Part shown: positions 24,265-33,900 of the stretch, one piece after another
Numbering within the stretch: the first letter of the stretch is position 1
Layout: each line of letters begins with the position of its first letter
Origin: Fictibacillus macauensis ZFHKF-1
GTDB lineage: Bacteria; Bacillota; Bacilli; Bacillales; Fictibacillaceae
DNA length: 64,000 nucleotides
Reading direction: 5' to 3'
Assembly: GCF_000269865.1 (NCBI RefSeq)
Contig: NZ_AKKV01000053.1
Coordinates: forward strand, 1 to 64,000
Program-made: the position numbers and the translations under genes
The notes under the pieces: model-generated
The model's input: only the letters and a program-made list of their open reading frames with translations
The model's database searches: none
What the model was told of the DNA's origin: nothing

Positions 24265-24759
24265 ATGAGCTTTGAACAAGAAATGAATGCGATGTATCAA
24301 GTGATAGCAGAAAAGGTCCATGAAATAATACCAGTAGAATGGGGACGTTTTTATTTTTATGGCAATATTACAGATGATGGTGGAGCTAATTATTTTTATT
24401 TCAACAGAGTAGAAAACCCCAATACTTTTATTTATAGTGTGGATCTCCGTACGAAAAATCTGATTCCTTTAAAAAAGTATAATGATAATTACATGGAGCT
24501 ATACTTCCTATCTAAAAAGTTAAAAGATGTATTTAAGAAACATAAACAAGAATTATGGTACTCCTTCACAATGAGTGTAGAAAGAAGCGGAACGTTCAAA
24601 TTGCACTATGATTATACAAATTGGAACGCAACTGACTATGGTCCCTCGGCAAGGTTAATGCTTTGGGAGTATAAATACTTAGAAGTTGTCCCCACGGATG
24701 AGGATGACAAAGAAGTATTAGATCAGTATTTACAAGAATATCCTCACAATCCGATATAA
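24265..24759 (+). CDS. YezG-like (DUF600) immunity protein, copy 2
   Basis: The 164 residues differ from copy 1 mainly at residues 44-75: ANYFYFNRVENPNTFIYSVDLRTKNLIPLKKYND against ANYFFFNTVENPNNYIYSVDLLTKNMVPLNEYND-type sequence, given here only to mark the variable belt. Residues 1-40 and 86-164 are almost unchanged. Change in the central belt with a fixed frame suits a shift in toxin specificity. The same 11-base spacer with CGGAGG precedes it. Co-transcription with copies 1 and 3 is very likely. Confidence 0.82.
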   Translation: MSFEQEMNAMYQVIAEKVHEIIPVEWGRFYFYGNITDDGGANYFYFNRVENPNTFIYSVDLRTKNLIPLKKYNDNYMELYFLSKKLKDVFKKHKQELWYSFTMSVERSGTFKLHYDYTNWNATDYGPSARLMLWEYKYLEVVPTDEDDKEVLDQYLQEYPHNPI

Positions 24760-24770
24760 CGGAGGTTCTT

Positions 24771-25265
24771 ATGAGCTTTGAACAAGAAATGAATACGATG
24801 TATCAAGAGATTGCTGAAAAGGTCCATGAGATTATACCAGTAGAATGGGAACGTTTTTATTTTTATGACAATATTACAGATGATGGTGCAGATATCTATT
24901 TTTTTTTCAACACGATAGAAAATCCCGATATTTACATTTATAGTGTGGATTTACGTACAAAAAAAATGGTTCCCTTAAATAAGTATAAAGTTAATTACAT
25001 AGAGCTATACTTTCTTTCTGAAAAATTAAGAGACATATTTAAAAAACATAAACAAGAATTATGGTACTCCTTCACAATGATTGTAGAAAGAAGCGGGAAG
25101 TTCAAATTGCACTATGATTATACAAACTGGGACGCAACTGACTATGATCCCTCGGCAAGGTTAATGCTTTGGGAGTATAAATACCTAGGAGCTGCCCCAA
25201 CGGATGAGGATGACAAGGAAATAGTAGAACAGTATTTAAAAGAATATCCTCACAACCCGATTTGA
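24771..25265 (+). CDS. YezG-like (DUF600) immunity protein, copy 3
   Basis: The 164-residue protein is the most diverged of the three: MYQEIAEKV, FYDNITDDGADIYFF, IENPDIYIYSV, YKVNYIELYFLSEKLRDIF and a lysine in YLKEYPHNPI. The WERFYFY and TNWDATDYDPSARLMLWEYKYL stretches are kept, so the fold should be the same. It closes the array and is followed within two bases by a terminator. That it is the oldest or most differently selected copy is inference. Confidence 0.82.
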   Translation: MSFEQEMNTMYQEIAEKVHEIIPVEWERFYFYDNITDDGADIYFFFNTIENPDIYIYSVDLRTKKMVPLNKYKVNYIELYFLSEKLRDIFKKHKQELWYSFTMIVERSGKFKLHYDYTNWDATDYDPSARLMLWEYKYLGAAPTDEDDKEIVEQYLKEYPHNPI

Positions 25266-25266
25266 G

Positions 25267-25300
25267 AGTAACGTTCACTTCAACGTTACTTTTTTTATTT
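25267..25300 (+). terminator. Terminator of the immunity-gene array
   Basis: AGTAACGTT and AACGTTACT arms with a six-base loop lead into seven T. Confidence 0.85.
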
Positions 25301-25390
25301 TTTAAGAGCGTGCTGCTTTGGCGGGGAGTCACTCAATAGTATACTTATGGAAAGTAAAGAAGGTTGCTAATGAGAGGGAGGAGAATGTGT

Positions 25391-26371
25391 ATGACGGCTA
25401 TTCCAAACCGGAAGCTCGGGCAGTCGGAGCTTGAGATTTCGGCGTTAGGGCTTGGTACGTGGCAATTTAGTCAGGGAAGTGGGCTTGTTGGTAAGTGGTG
25501 GTCGGTGCTTGATCACGCTGCTATTGAGGAGATTGTAAAAATTAGTTTAGAAGGTGGTATTAATTGGTTTGATACGGCTGAGGCCTATGGCGGTGGAAAA
25601 TCAGAAGAGGCGCTTGCTGAAGCATTGAATGCGTTAGGAGAGGAAGCAAATGAGGCACTCATTGCGACGAAATGGTGGCCTTTAATGCGAACAGCTGGGT
25701 CGCTTACGAAGACGATTGATGAGCGTCTTACGGCATTGCGCGGTCGTGCGATTGACTTGTATCAAGTGCATCAGCCGTACTCTTTATCTAGTGAAACGGC
25801 TGAGATGAAGAAGATGGCAACGCTTATTCGTGAGAAGAAAATTCGATATGCTGGCGTGAGTAACTTTTCTGCGAAAAAGATGTGGCGTGCCCATCGTGAG
25901 CTAGAAAAGGAAGGATTTCCACTCGTGTCTAATCAGGTGAAATATAGTTTGCTTGATCGCAGAATTGAGCATAACGGCATTTTAAATACAGCGAAAGAGC
26001 TTGGTATAACAATCATTGCGTATTCGCCGCTTGAGCAAGGTATTTTAACAGGAAAGTTTCATAAAGATGAGCAGTTAATCAAAAATGTGTCACCGCTTCG
26101 AAAAATGACGTCTTCTTTTAAAGCGTCCAGTCTTAAACGAACGTTGCCGCTGATTGATTTACTCGATCGTTTAGCCTTAGAGTATGAGGCATCGCCAAGT
26201 CAAATTGCGTTGAACTGGCTTGTGACGTTTCATAATGAGACAGTGGTGGCAATTCCGGGGGCATCGAAACATTCTCATGCGCAAGAGAATATCGGTACGC
26301 TGTCGTTTCAATTGAGTCAAAAGCATTTACAAGAAATTGATCAGGTTTCTCGTGAAGTAGCATTGAAATAA
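25391..26371 (+). CDS. Aldo/keto reductase
   Basis: The 326-residue TIM-barrel NADPH oxidoreductase begins with RKLGQSELEISALGLGTWQF. It has the catalytic FDTAEAYGGGKSEE near residue 55 and the expected lysine (ATKWWP near 87). YQVHQP stands where many members have a histidine-bearing strand. YSPLEQGILTGKF and AIPGASKHSHAQENI complete the family pattern. The substrate is unknown. The ATG at 25391 lies nine bases after GGAGG; in-frame upstream codons cover the ribosome site. A perfect 19-bp hairpin terminator separates it from the convergent gene. Confidence 0.88.
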   Translation: MTAIPNRKLGQSELEISALGLGTWQFSQGSGLVGKWWSVLDHAAIEEIVKISLEGGINWFDTAEAYGGGKSEEALAEALNALGEEANEALIATKWWPLMRTAGSLTKTIDERLTALRGRAIDLYQVHQPYSLSSETAEMKKMATLIREKKIRYAGVSNFSAKKMWRAHRELEKEGFPLVSNQVKYSLLDRRIEHNGILNTAKELGITIIAYSPLEQGILTGKFHKDEQLIKNVSPLRKMTSSFKASSLKRTLPLIDLLDRLALEYEASPSQIALNWLVTFHNETVVAIPGASKHSHAQENIGTLSFQLSQKHLQEIDQVSREVALK

Positions 26372-26414
26372 AGAGCAAGAAGACCTCAAAGCATTGAGGT
26401 CTTCTTGCTCTTTG
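26369..26414. terminator. Bidirectional terminator
   Basis: AAGAGCAAGAAGACCTCAA and its exact complement flank a four-base loop, serving two convergent genes. Confidence 0.85.
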
Positions 26415-26420
26415 ACAAGC

Positions 26421-27035
26421 TTAGTAAGCGATGCCAACACGCGTTTTATAATAGTCTTCAGAAAAAAGTTGTCGATACGTAAAGTAGGCCGTATCGCCGG
26501 TGGAAATTTCCCGTCCATCTTCGGGTAAGTAGTCTTTTTCTACGCGATAGTGCTTTGTCATTTCACCGTCTGGTAAATACGTGGGGCAGACGATGGTCCA
26601 ATCGAGGTCAGATGCTGCGAGCAGCTCATAGACACGGCGGTGTTCTTCTGCCGCTCGTGTGAGGCGTCGCCGCGATTCGCTAGATTCATAGCGAAGCTTG
26701 CCTTCTTCTAATCGGCTATTTAAGATGCCTGCTGTACCGATCGTTATGAGGCGTGAGATGCCTTGTTTTTTCATGGCTGTAATGATTTTCGGTAGTGCTT
26801 CGGTTAGTACGGTACCGCCATCTGTACCGAGGGCGCTAATAACAGCCTGACTTGTTGCGACCGTTTCCATAACAGCGTTGGCATTCGTGGCGTCACCGAT
26901 GATGACTGTTGCGTCGTTACTGCTGAGTGAGGCACTGTTACGAACGAGTGCGTTTACGAAATGGCCCTCTTGTCGGGCGAGCTTTAAAATAATGCGCCCG
27001 GTGCGTCCGGTTGCGCCAAATAATGCGATTTTCAT
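26421..27035 (-). CDS. NAD(P)-binding atypical SDR
   Basis: The 204-residue protein starts MKIALFGATGRTGRIILKLA, the nucleotide-binding motif of atypical SDR/NmrA-like proteins. ALVRN near residue 30, VISALGTDGG near 66 and WTIVCPTYLPDG near 145 agree with flavin reductase/biliverdin reductase-B-like members. The usual YxxxK pair is not evident. The reaction is unknown. AAAGGAG stands eight bases before the ATG. Confidence 0.8.
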   Translation of the reverse strand: MKIALFGATGRTGRIILKLARQEGHFVNALVRNSASLSSNDATVIIGDATNANAVMETVATSQAVISALGTDGGTVLTEALPKIITAMKKQGISRLITIGTAGILNSRLEEGKLRYESSESRRRLTRAAEEHRRVYELLAASDLDWTIVCPTYLPDGEMTKHYRVEKDYLPEDGREISTGDTAYFTYRQLFSEDYYKTRVGIAY

Positions 27036-27188
27036 AGAATCGACTCCTTTACTTACTGCGCTTCTAGTACTATTTCAACGTGAAATTCGATTTATTTCAA
27101 GTAAAAGCGTGCACTTCCAGTAATATGGATGGATTATCATACTTAGAATCACTATAATGAAAGCAAACAACCAAGGAGGATTTGGCAC

Positions 27189-28061
27189 ATGGAAAAGCAA
27201 ACAATTGGCTTTATCGGCACAGGTGTGATGGGAAAAAGTATGGCAGGTCATCTGTTAAAACAGGGACATGCTGTTCATATTTATACGCGAACGAAAGAAA
27301 AAGCAGCAGATCTTCTTCAACAAGGAGCGGTGTGGGAACAAACACCGGGTGATGTAGCGGCAGCAAGTGATGTAGTCATTACAATGGTCGGCTATCCATC
27401 GGATGTGAAGGAAGTATACCTCGGAGAAGAGGGTATTCTTGCTCGCGCGAAAGCAGGCGCTTACGTCATTGATATGACAACATCAAGCCCAGCGCTTGCA
27501 GAACAAATTTATGCAGCAGCTAAAGAACGCGGTTTGTTTGCACTAGATGCGCCTGTTTCCGGTGGTGATGTTGGTGCGCGTGAAGCACGCTTATCGATTA
27601 TGGTGGGTGGCGATCAAGCGGCGTTTGATGCGATGATGCCGATTTTTGAAGCAATGGGTCAAAATATCGTTCATCAAGGAAAAGCGGGTGCGGGTCAGCA
27701 TACGAAAATGTGTAATCAAATTGCGATTGCCTCTGGTATGATTGGCGTTTGCGAAGCGGTACTTTATGCGGAAAAAGCTGGACTTGATCCAACAACCGTA
27801 CTAAAAAGTATTGAATCAGGAGCAGCGGGAAGTTGGTCGCTTTCAAATCTAGCACCGCGTATTATTGCGGGTAACTTTGAACCTGGATTTTATGTAAAAC
27901 ACTTCATTAAAGATATGACAATAGCGCTTGATTCCGCAAAAGAAATGGGTCTCTTAACGCCAGGCTTAGCGCTCACGAAAAGTTTATACGAAGAATTAGC
28001 GCAAATGGGTGAAGAGAATAGTGGCACACATGCGCTTTATAAACGATTGAAGCGTGATTAA
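27189..28061 (+). CDS. ykwC: Beta-hydroxyacid dehydrogenase (YkwC-like)
   Basis: The 290-residue protein belongs to the 3-hydroxyisobutyrate dehydrogenase/tartronate semialdehyde reductase family. Motifs: GFIGTGVMGKSMAGHL near residue 8, DAPVSGGDVGAREARLSIMVGG near 120, and GAGQHTKMCNQI near 170 with the catalytic lysine. The actual acid is not known for YkwC. AAGGAGG precedes the ATG. The SLAP-domain gene follows 18 bases downstream, so the pair is an operon. Confidence 0.88.
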   Translation: MEKQTIGFIGTGVMGKSMAGHLLKQGHAVHIYTRTKEKAADLLQQGAVWEQTPGDVAAASDVVITMVGYPSDVKEVYLGEEGILARAKAGAYVIDMTTSSPALAEQIYAAAKERGLFALDAPVSGGDVGAREARLSIMVGGDQAAFDAMMPIFEAMGQNIVHQGKAGAGQHTKMCNQIAIASGMIGVCEAVLYAEKAGLDPTTVLKSIESGAAGSWSLSNLAPRIIAGNFEPGFYVKHFIKDMTIALDSAKEMGLLTPGLALTKSLYEELAQMGEENSGTHALYKRLKRD

Positions 28062-28079
28062 AGAAAAGAGGGACGCTAA

Positions 28080-28454
28080 TTGCAACGGTTAATGTTTGAA
28101 CAAAAATGGGATCAAACGATTAGTGAGCAAGATCGAGCTCTTATAACGAACCTTTTTGAACAAAGTAAGCATGAGGAAGGTGCACCTGTAAAGTTTACGT
28201 TTGTGCGCAGTGCGCTGAATCATAAGGGAGACCTGCTCGTTATGTGCCTTCTTCATCATTTTGGTGGAGAAACACTTACGTTTTCTGAACAAGAACTGAC
28301 TTATTATGAAAAAGGAAGCGCCGTCGCGCAATCTGTCTTTACCATTACGCATACAGCGCTTCCTCCGCATACGAGTATGCCGTGGACGTTTATTTTTCCA
28401 AAACAGACAGTCATGAAACAACCAACACTTGCTCACGGCGAGTTACGGCTGTAA
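28080..28454 (+). CDS. SLAP-domain-like protein
   Basis: The 124-residue product matches, from memory, the small SLAP domain (about 120 residues) of Bacillus proteins: LMFEQKWDQTISEQDRALI at the start and an IFPKQTV ending. It has no signal peptide or membrane segment. SLAP proteins are tied to accessory Sec and S-layer-like loci in some Bacillus, but nothing here shows such a locus. The start is TTG at 28080 behind GAGGGA; an ATG at 28092 is the alternative. Confidence 0.6.
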   Translation: MQRLMFEQKWDQTISEQDRALITNLFEQSKHEEGAPVKFTFVRSALNHKGDLLVMCLLHHFGGETLTFSEQELTYYEKGSAVAQSVFTITHTALPPHTSMPWTFIFPKQTVMKQPTLAHGELRL

Positions 28455-28456
28455 TG

Positions 28457-28500
28457 AAAAGAGAGCCCGCAACCAATCGGATGCGGGCTCTCTTTTTTTT
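28457..28500. terminator. Bidirectional terminator
   Basis: GAGAGCCCGCA and TGCGGGCTCTC arms with T runs on both sides end the ykwC operon and the convergent yajQ gene. Confidence 0.9.
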
Positions 28501-28996
28501 AGCGATAGTTAATAAACTGGACATCAACGGAAAGCTTTGCTTCGCGAACCGCGGTAATAATTTGCTGAAGATCATCACGGCTTTTTCCCGTCACGCGTAC
28601 TTGATCATCTTGTACTTGGCTTTTCACTTTAATGCCAGAGTTCTTAATGAGCGTGTTAATGATTTTCGCGTTGTCTTTATCGATGCCTTGACGCAGCTTA
28701 GCGCGTTGACGAACGGTGCCACCAGAAGCATTTTCCACTTTTCCGTAATCAATATTTTTGATCGGTACTTCGCGTTTAATGAGTTTAGAAAGCAGGACGT
28801 CTTTCAATTGCTCAAGCTTGTACTCATCATCGGATAAAAGAACGAGCTCCTCGCTCCCTTTATCAAGCGTGATGTCGCTTTTACTTCCTTTAAAGTCGTA
28901 GCGGTTTTTCACTTCTTTCATTGCAATTTGAATTGCATTGTCTACTTCGGATAATTCAATTTTTGAAACGATGTCAAATGAGCTTTCTTTTGCCAT
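28499..28996 (-). CDS. yajQ: YajQ-family nucleotide-binding protein
   Basis: The 165-residue protein is the conserved DUF520/YajQ type (YitK in B. subtilis). It starts [21 protein letters not shown] and contains [13 protein letters not shown] near residue 31, then [11 protein letters not shown] near 134. YajQ of some bacteria binds c-di-GMP or other nucleotides, and its role in Bacillus is open. AAAGGAGG precedes the ATG. It is monocistronic. Confidence 0.93.
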   Translation of the reverse strand: MAKESSFDIVSKIELSEVDNAIQIAMKEVKNRYDFKGSKSDITLDKGSEELVLLSDDEYKLEQLKDVLLSKLIKREVPIKNIDYGKVENASGGTVRQRAKLRQGIDKDNAKIINTLIKNSGIKVKSQVQDDQVRVTGKSRDDLQQIITAVREAKLSVDVQFINYR

Positions 28997-29149
28997 TCGC
29001 TTGTCCTCCTTTAATGTTCAATCACTCTATTATACTACGATTGTATCAATGTTTTCAGTTTTGACAAAATTGTGTAAAATATGATCGTTATCGGTGATAA
29101 AAGTCGTGCTACAATACAACTAGTAGATCTTCTAAAAGGAGAGGAAAAT

Positions 29150-29941
29150 GTGCTTCACTATAAAACGTACGTTAAAGGGGAAGGGCATGAATGGGTTGTT
29201 TTCGTTCATGGTGCAGGCGGTAGCTCCTCAATTTGGTTTAAACAATTACGCGAATTTAGACAGCACTTTAATATTGTCCTCGTCGATTTACGAGGTCATG
29301 GACGTTCGCAAAAGAACATCCCTTTGCTTAAAAATTATTCGTTTCAGGCGTTAAGTCGTGATGTATTGCACGTGTTAGATCATTTAAGCATTGCACGCGC
29401 ACATTTTATTGGCATTTCGCTCGGTACGATTTTAATTCAAACCATTGCAGAAATGGAACCTGATCGGGTTGCCTCTATGACTCTTGGTGGCGCCGTTATG
29501 AAGCTGAATTTTCGCTCGCGATTTCTGATTGCGCTCGGCAATATCGGCAAAGCGCTGCTGCCTTTTATGTGGCTCTATCGCCTGTTTGCTTGGGTAATTA
29601 TGCCGAAGAAACGACATGAAGAGTCGCGCTCCTTATTTATTAGAGAAGCGAAGAAACTATGTCAAAAAGAATTTATTCGTTGGTTTGGGTTAACGCTTAA
29701 AGTGAATCCTTTTTTAAAGCAATTACGGAACAAGGAGTTACCCATTCCAACGCTCTATATTATGGGCGAGGAAGATTATATGTTTTTACCGCCGATTCAA
29801 GCATTTATCGGTAAGAAAAAATTTTCGTCACTGCTTGTGTTTGCGGATTGTGGTCACGTATGTAACGTCGATCAGCCAGAGAAATTTAATGTGGCGGCCA
29901 TTGATTTCATTCAATCAAGGGCGATGACACCTGCCATTTAG
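29150..29941 (+). CDS. Alpha/beta-hydrolase
   Basis: From GTG at 29150 the protein has 263 residues. HGAGGSSSIWF forms the oxyanion loop, GISLGT (near residue 94) the nucleophile elbow, EEDYMF the acid region, and CGHVCNVDQPEKF the catalytic histidine. An in-frame ATG lies at 29081, but AAAGGAG sits eight bases before the GTG and a TACAAT -10-like box at about 29111 argues for the shorter form. The middle lid (about 120-190) is rich in aromatic and basic residues. The substrate is unknown. Confidence 0.8.
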   Translation: MLHYKTYVKGEGHEWVVFVHGAGGSSSIWFKQLREFRQHFNIVLVDLRGHGRSQKNIPLLKNYSFQALSRDVLHVLDHLSIARAHFIGISLGTILIQTIAEMEPDRVASMTLGGAVMKLNFRSRFLIALGNIGKALLPFMWLYRLFAWVIMPKKRHEESRSLFIREAKKLCQKEFIRWFGLTLKVNPFLKQLRNKELPIPTLYIMGEEDYMFLPPIQAFIGKKKFSSLLVFADCGHVCNVDQPEKFNVAAIDFIQSRAMTPAI

Positions 29942-29953
29942 AAAAAACAATAA

Positions 29954-30012
29954 AGAAAGCAAGCGTTTGGACACAGCCTAGTGGTTGTCCATTCGCTTGC
30001 TTTCGTTTTTAT
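29954..30012 (+). terminator. Terminator of the hydrolase gene
   Basis: GAAAGCAAGCG and CGCTTGCTTTC arms enclose a structured loop with TGGACA/TGTCCA pairing, then GTTTTT. Confidence 0.75.
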
Positions 30013-30060
30013 TCTATCGTCACGTACGTGTGATTTTTCTCCACGGTCTTCTTTTTCTAC

Positions 30061-30417
30061 TTATACCCACGTTCCAAGATTGTGATCGCCTTTAACGAAT
30101 AGGAGTACTTTACCTTGATCTAGCTTCTGCTCGTATTCATCTGCTTCAAATGCGCTTAGACCAATCTCCTCCATTTTGCTACGAAGCTCATCACCGCGTT
30201 TTTGGAAGACGTTCTTAAGCGCTGTTCCGACTCCTTGTTCGGAAACACCGATTGTGTTGGCGTTGCTTGCGTCTGCAATGTCTTTCGTGTCGCTTTTTTC
30301 ATGAGCAAGTACATAGATGTCATCTTCATGAATACCACGCGTTTCTAACTCTTGAACAGCTACCACCACTTCTTGCTTTGTTGCAAATTCACGAACTAAC
30401 GGTTTTACAGTTGCCAT
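30061..30417 (-). CDS. General stress protein, YflT/GSP17M domain
   Basis: The 118-residue protein has the YflT pattern: VVAVQELETRGIHEDDIYVLAHEK near residues 18-40 and a C-terminal acidic helix with EYEQKLDQGKVLLFV. YflT-type genes are sigma-B regulated in B. subtilis. A GTTTAA lies upstream on this strand, but no good GGGTAT partner follows, so sigma-B control is unproven here. The ATG at 30417 follows AAAGGAGG; the longer ORF has no ribosome site. Confidence 0.82.
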   Translation of the reverse strand: MATVKPLVREFATKQEVVVAVQELETRGIHEDDIYVLAHEKSDTKDIADASNANTIGVSEQGVGTALKNVFQKRGDELRSKMEEIGLSAFEADEYEQKLDQGKVLLFVKGDHNLGTWV

Positions 30418-30594
30418 GTCGAATTCCTCCTTTAAGTATAAGTTACAGTTGTATATGTTCACGTTCTTAGCATAAGTTAAACATCAAAAAAATAAGTTGA
30501 TAGTAATCACCCGACAGAATGCCGTTATGGCGGTGATTGTCCTACCTATATTTTTTTAGAAGAATGTGCGCTTCAGTAGGATGAGAAAATTTTT

Positions 30595-30619
30595 GTTTGG
30601 AAAAATGATTTTGGGGAAA
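30595..30619 (+). promoter_or_regulatory. Sigma-B-like promoter
   Basis: GTTTGG (30595-30600) and GGGAAA (30614-30619) are 13 bases apart. This fits the general-stress consensus GTTTAA-N12-15-GGGwAw. It precedes the small lmo0937-like gene. Confidence 0.65.
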
Positions 30620-30664
30620 CATAACGATAACAATCAATGGAATGTAAAGAAAGGAAGATGAAAG

Positions 30665-30808
30665 ATGCTATGGACCATCATCGGAATACTTGTTGTACTA
30701 TGGCTGCTAGGCTTTATTTTTAAAATTGCTGGCGGCGTCATTCATATCTTATTAATTGCAGCAGTTGTTGTTTTTGTCTTCAAACTCATCGCTAATCGAT
30801 CATCTTGA
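30665..30808 (+). CDS. Lmo0937-family small membrane protein
   Basis: The 47-residue protein reads MLWTIIGILVVLWLLGF, then a GG-containing turn, then a second span, ending in KLIANRSS. This is the two-span Lmo0937 pattern, common in Firmicutes and linked to general stress. AAAGGAAG stands a few bases upstream of the ATG. The upstream sigma-B-like promoter supports stress induction. A GC-rich terminator follows directly. It is short but its composition and neighbours make it a real gene. Confidence 0.82.
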   Translation: MLWTIIGILVVLWLLGFIFKIAGGVIHILLIAAVVVFVFKLIANRSS

Positions 30809-30850
30809 AAAAAGGGGCTCCTCAACACGAGGTTGCCCCTTTCTTTTGTT
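30809..30850 (+). terminator. Terminator after the lmo0937-like gene
   Basis: AAAGGGGC and GCCCCTTT arms with inner CCTC/GAGG pairing are followed by CTTTTG. Confidence 0.85.
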
Positions 30851-30876
30851 ATCATAAAAAAAATTTTTATAAAAAA

Positions 30877-30908
30877 ACGCTTTCATTTTCAATTTGAAAC
30901 TATATAAT
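30877..30908 (+). promoter_or_regulatory. Promoter region of the nucleotidase gene with a partial cre
   Basis: TATAAT lies at 30903-30908 and a weak TTTCAT -35 near 30881. AACGCTTTCAT at 30877-30887, read on the minus strand as ATGAAAGCGTT, matches half of the CcpA box; the other half is degenerate. Catabolite control is a weak suggestion. Confidence 0.45.
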
Positions 30909-30948
30909 TAGAATGCAGTACATATTTGGCAGTCATAGGGGGATTCAT

Positions 30949-33900
30949 ATGGGGAGAAAGTCCTTAGGTAAAACAAGTCGGATCATGACAGCTTCCGCTT
31001 TAACACTTTCATTGTTTGCATCATCACTTGGTAACTCACCTGCAGATGCAGCTGCAAAAAAAGTACATAAGCCAAGCAAAAAAGAAACCGTTCAACTTCG
31101 TCTTTTAGGAACAACGGATCTTCATGCGAACATCGCAAACTATGATTATTATAAAGACAGCGAAACAGAAGAGTTTGGTTTGGCAAAAACAGCTACACTC
31201 ATCAAACAAGCAAGAAAAGAAGCGAAGAATACACTATTGTTTGATAGCGGTGATCTTATTCAAGGAACGCCTCTTGGTGACTATAAAGCCAAGATTGACA
31301 AGCTCAAAAAGGGCGAACTTCATCCTGTGTTCAAAGCGATGAAGCTTCTTAATTACGATGCAGCGACGGTTGGTAATCATGAATTTAACTACGGCTTGCC
31401 GTTTTTAAAGCAAGTGTTAGATGCTTCTCCGTTTCCTTATGTGAACGCTAACATTTATAAAGACGATCATGATCGCAATCCATACAATGATAAAAATTTA
31501 CTAAAGCCTTACCAAATTTTAAAGCGTACTTTTGTGGATACAAATGGCAAAAAGCAAACAGTAAAAGTCGGTGTTATTGGCGCTGTTGCTCCGCAAATCA
31601 CGCTGTGGGATAAAGCGAACCTAGATGGAAAAGTAAAAACGAAGGACATCGTTGCCTCCGTTAAAGATAATATGTATCGTATGAAACGTGACGGTGCAGA
31701 CGTTGTTGTTGTGCTTGCTCACTCGGGTATGGGTGATGCGAAATATGAAGAGCTTGAAGAAGATACCGCGTACCAGCTTACGAAAATTAAAGGCGTGGAC
31801 GCAGTATTATCTGGTCACAATCATAAGCTGTTCCCAGGAGACTTCTCCAACCTACCACATGTAGATGAGAAGAACGGAACAGTGAATGGCAAGCCGTTAA
31901 TCATGGCCGGTAACTGGGGTAATAACCTTGGGGTTATTGACATGAACTTAGTAAAATCAAATGGCAAATGGTCTGTCGAAAAGGCAAAATCTCAACTTCG
32001 TGCTGTTTATGACAAAGTTCAAAAGAAAAGCCTTGTGAAAACAGATCAATCCATTGTCAAAGCCATTGAAAAAGAGCATAAAGGCACGATTGAGTATGTT
32101 CGCAAGCCGGTTGGAACAACAACAGCGCCTATTAATAGCTATTTCTCCCTTGTACAAGATGATCCATCTGTACAGATTGTAACGAATGCTCAAAAATGGT
32201 ACGTAGAGAAGAAGCTAAAAGGGACGAAAGACGAAGGTCTTCCAGTTCTATCAGCAGGTGCTCCGTTTAAAGCTGGGGGCCGTAACGGTGCTTCCTACTA
32301 TACGAACATTGCAAAAGGAACAATAGCTATTAAGAACGTGTCTGATTTGTACTTGTACCCGAATACCGTTGCTACGGTAAAGGTTAAAGGAAAAGACGTG
32401 AAAGAATGGCTTGAGATGTCTGCCGGACAATTCCAACAAATTGACGGTGACAAAAAAGAAGAGCAAGCGCTCATTAATAGTAATTATCCGACCTACAATT
32501 TCGATGTAATCGATGGTGTGACGTATGATATTGATGTGTCGCAACCAGCGAAGTATGACCGTGATGGGAAAGTAGTCAATGAAAATGCGCACCGCATTCG
32601 CAATTTAAAATATGACGGTAAGCCGCTTGATCACAATCAAGAATTTATCGTCGCAACGAATAACTATCGTGCGAGTGGATCATTCCCAGGTGTAAAAAAC
32701 AACTCAGAAGTAAAGCTTTATCCTGATGAGAATCGTCAAGTGTTGATCGATTATATTACACAACAAAAAACCATCGATCCGACCGCAGATCACAATTGGA
32801 AGTTCGCAGAGATTCCTGGAGAACCGAACCTGACATTTGAATCTTCACCTGATGCGCAAGCTGTCGTTGATCCAAATGGGCCAATTAAATATGTAGGTAA
32901 AGCAGCAGAAGGCTTTGCGAAATATTCCTACAAAATGAAAGAACTGAAAAGTGTAGACGTTCGTTTCTTAGGCGTTAACGATTTTCATGGTCAACTTGAT
33001 ACGTATAATCAGAAGCTAAATGCAGGTGGAGCAGAATATTTAGCTTCCTACCTAAAAGAACGAAAAGCGGAAAACCCTGATAATACATTAATGGTTCATG
33101 CCGGAGATATTGTTGGAGCAAGTTCACCAATGTCTGCTTTACTGCAAGATGAACCAACTATTCGTTTCTTTAACAACCTGGGCTTTGATGCAGGGACGCT
33201 TGGTAACCATGAATTTGATGAAGGTGTAACGGAACTTCAACGTCTGTTAAAAGGTGGACCACACCCGAAAACCGTTGAGAAATATGGCCCATTTGAAGGA
33301 GCTAATTTCCCATATGTGGCAGCCAACGTTATTAGCAAGAAAACGGGTCAACCATTAGTTGCGCCATACGTTATTAAAGAAGTTCAGGGACAAAAGATTG
33401 GGATTATCGGTATTTCCCTTTCTGATACACCAAGCGTCGTTATTCCTAGCGGCGTAGAAGGTGTTGAGTTTACAGACGAAACAGAAGCAATCAATAAGTA
33501 TACGAAAGAACTACAAGGCAAAGGCATTCATGCCATTGCCGTCATTGCTCACGTGCCAGCAGCCTCAATGGCCGATGGTGCTAATCCAACAGGCGAGATG
33601 GTTAACATCGCAAACGACATTGACGATGATGTAGATGTCATTTTTGCCGGACATAACCATGGTTTCATTAATGCAACAGTTGATCATAAATTGATTGTTG
33701 AAGCTTATTCTTATGGAACTTCTTTCTCTGATGTGAAGGTGCAAATTGATCCGAAAACACATGATATCGTAAAAAAATCAGCAGAAATCGTTCAAGTGGA
33801 TCGTACAAAAGTGAAGCCAGACGAAGCAACAAAAGCATTTGTTGATCGCTATACAGCAGATGTTGCACCAAAGCTAAATCAAGTAATTGGTAAGACACCC

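Noticed and set aside
23759-25265. Complete LXG toxin-immunity locus
   Set aside because: No toxin gene is seen on either strand around the immunity array.
30061-30480. Sigma-B promoter for the YflT-like gene
   Set aside because: GTTTAA is present on the minus strand, but the -10 region at the right distance (GTGAAC) is a poor match.
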